Shown one piece after another: positions 62,662-64,000 of a stretch of DNA of 64,000 bases. Each line of letters opens with the position of its first letter. Position 1 is the first letter of the stretch. The notes beneath the pieces are model-generated. The model did no database searches. It was not told the origin of the DNA and saw nothing but the letters and a program-made list of their open reading frames with translations. The stretch is taken from assembly GCF_002743055.1 (NCBI RefSeq), contig NZ_PDYM01000010.1, positions 1 through 64,000 on the forward strand. The letters run 5' to 3'. The position numbers and the translations under genes are program-made. The stretch is from Sporosarcina sp. P13 (GTDB lineage Bacteria > Bacillota > Bacilli > Bacillales_A > Planococcaceae).

Positions 62662-62923
62662 CCTTGATCAAGCTTACTCATCTTTCTATTTACGCCACAT
62701 GTCTATTGATCTGCCAATGAAAACTAAGTAAGAATCAACAAAAGATAATTCAACGTCAGCTACTGTGTAATATGAATTAAGTGGGCAAGCTGTACTGGCT
62801 CTTTACTGCAAAGCTATCTTATATGAATTGTGAAGGGGTTGGCAATCATTGTGATTTCCGCCCCTTTCATAGACACTCTGACACAGCAACGTTTATTTTA
62901 CTATGTTTTATAGTTACCAAACG

Positions 62924-63556
62924 TTATACAAATGAATTAATCACTATATCGTAAACGGATAAAAGATGAGTGAACGTGTCTTCGACGAAGTTATAAAACT
63001 CTTGTTCATCCATTTTTGTTGCTTGTTCGCTTAATACATGTCTGCCAACAAGGAATTCCGCCTTCTTCACAGTTTGTAGACGCTCTAAAACTTTCTCTAA
63101 ACCATCCGTACCCACTTCGCTAATAAGCTCTGCATCGGGCTTCATATGATCCCCAGAAACGATAAAGTCCCCAGGTAATGAAGTTAGCACTTTCATATTC
63201 CTTTCTAAACGTTCAGCGATTCCAACTTTATCTGGATTTTCATAAATAATTGCAAGGGTGATGAATAAATGTGTGCTCCATAAGCCAATCTGAAAGTGAG
63301 GCAACGCTTTATAACCTCTCTTGGCAGGAGCAAATGCCACCCAACTGTCTTTTGGTGGATTCACTGTCCTTCTTGCATGTTTTGCGACATGTGGGAAAAA
63401 TTCTCCTTTACCATGTGTTGAAAGGTGGTGCGAAAAATGAGTACCTAACTCCCGAAACTTTGGTTGAATAATTTCCTGTAATGCCGTCATGCGTGAATCA
63501 AGGCCGTTTATTGTAAAAACTTCAAAGTCTTTCGTTGTCCAATATGTCTGAGTCAA
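62924..63556 (-). CDS. yktB: UPF0637 family protein (YktB-like)
   Basis: 210-residue soluble protein, family of unknown function, with [25 protein letters not shown]-like block (here [18 protein letters not shown]) and [13 protein letters not shown]. The TTG at 63556 is 7 nt from GGAGGAG and gives [16 protein letters not shown]; a frame running further to 63781 has no start signal. Divergent from the small gene at 63716. Confidence 0.92.
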   Translation of the reverse strand: [210 protein letters not shown]

Positions 63557-63715
63557 GAAAAATCTCCTCCAGTTTATCTTTACTACGTTTATCTTATCAA
63601 TAAAAGGGGAATAATTTATAATAACAAGGCTTCCAACCAGACAAAGTCGCAATTTTGACATACTTATATTAATAAGGCGGTTAGAAGATAAAAATGATAA
63701 AAAGGGGTGCTTATT

Positions 63716-63916
63716 ATGAAACAAGTTGTTCATTTCATTCGGAAAGAAGATGTTGAAAGAGAATATGTTAGAACGTTGCAATTGGAACTTGATTATGAAT
63801 TAGCTACTCTCTATGACGCAATTCAAGAGCAAGATCAAAAACAAACTGAAAAAAGTAAACAGCGTCTGGCTGAAATTCATAACGAACTGGAGAAGCTAAA
63901 TGTTTTCTCGATGTAA
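63716..63916 (+). CDS. Small charged protein, probably YkzI-like
   Basis: 66 residues, largely helical, Glu/Lys/Gln-rich (VEREYVRTLQLELDYELATLYDAIQEQDQ). ATG 63716 is 7 nt from AAAAGGGG. Its place next to yktB fits B. subtilis ykzI, but the name rests on position. A terminator follows. Confidence 0.75.
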   Translation: MKQVVHFIRKEDVEREYVRTLQLELDYELATLYDAIQEQDQKQTEKSKQRLAEIHNELEKLNVFSM

Positions 63917-63931
63917 GTTGCGCGCAATAAT

Positions 63932-63985
63932 AAGGCATCCCCATTTACTTCAGAATTGAAGAAAATGTGACGGGGTGCCTTTTTA
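63932..63985 (+). terminator. Terminator at the window's end
   Basis: AAGGCATCCCC pairs with GGGGTGCCTT, inner CTTC/GAAG, then TTTTT. Confidence 0.8.
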
Positions 63986-64000
63986 CTTAACTAGCTGTAA

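Noticed and set aside
62172-62671. Several minus-strand frames with repeated SFTRGL or VCRLRAV peptides
   Set aside because: They arise because the 42-bp repeat is a multiple of three; three frames are open at once, none has a ribosome site, and one overlaps yktA antisense.

Overview
This 64 kb window is chromosomal DNA of a low-GC, Gram-positive endospore former. Gene content and order point to Bacillales, most likely Planococcaceae close to Sporosarcina; the genus is inference. Spore genes (cotO, a CotY/CotZ-type coat gene, spoVAC-AD-AEb, spoVIF, an SscA/YjcZ-type peptide, a Spo0E-type phosphatase), strong AGGAGG ribosome sites with many TTG/GTG starts, and blocks following the B. subtilis orders coiA-pepF-yjbHI, yjcFGH, ykuL/ccpC/ykuC/ykuUV and ktrC-rnjA-rpoY-def-ykyA-pdhABCD-yktA-yktB support this. 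Names come from remembered family sequences; no search was run.

Layout. 1-500: two tandem copies of a 214-bp structured repeat. 500-8400: coiA, pepF, the spxH/truncated haemoglobin pair, a lytic transglycosylase, UPF0738, NAD kinase and a pseudouridine synthase; yjbK and yjbM (sasB) are missing from their usual slots. 8500-14230: mgtE followed by a spore block with recognisable sigma-K and sigma-G promoters. 14295-16065: yjcF-yjcG-yjcH on the minus strand. 16173-20591: PgpA-like protein and a TAXI-TRAP uptake operon with a cre site in its promoter. 20600-22800: an accessory stretch with a 49-codon gene, tRNA-Val(GAC), a short terminated transcript and an unrecognised two-part protein. 22990-35340: RluA-type synthase, Cd/Zn/Pb ATPase with a palindromic operator-like site, aldehyde dehydrogenase, orphan PAS histidine kinase, stand-alone murE with an unusual specificity motif, prfC and an RND exporter. 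35490-38165: a yybP-ykoY manganese riboswitch in front of a TerC/YkoY gene, then an unidentified folded leader in front of a Ktr potassium channel subunit. 38200-51600: B12-binding radical SAM protein, second orphan kinase, Spo0E-type protein with tandem 0A-like boxes, an EAL pseudogene, cbpB (darB), two MFS exporters, CcpC, YkuV/YkuU thiol proteins and an ABC-ATPase pseudogene. 51601-64000: ktrC, rnjA, rpoY, a 23-codon gene with its own promoter and terminator, def, ykyA, the pdh operon, a nitronate monooxygenase-like gene, yktA, a 42-bp tandem repeat array, yktB and a small gene.

How it fits together. Most of the window is housekeeping. Recurring themes are sporulation (coat, SpoVA channel, two orphan kinases, a Spo0E-type phosphatase), potassium and c-di-AMP physiology (KtrD-like, KtrC, CbpB), carbon control (cre-regulated TRAP operon, CcpC, pyruvate dehydrogenase) and redox/proteostasis control (SpxH, YkuU/YkuV). 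I found no phage, IS element, CRISPR array or defence island. The least explained items are the small non-coding and micro-gene elements: the covarying repeat at 8-435, the 23-codon gene at 54309-54380, the 42-bp array at 62494-62661, the folded leader at 36560-36662, the short transcript at 21716-21788 and a GTCCTATRRGCGT motif found at three intergenic sites.
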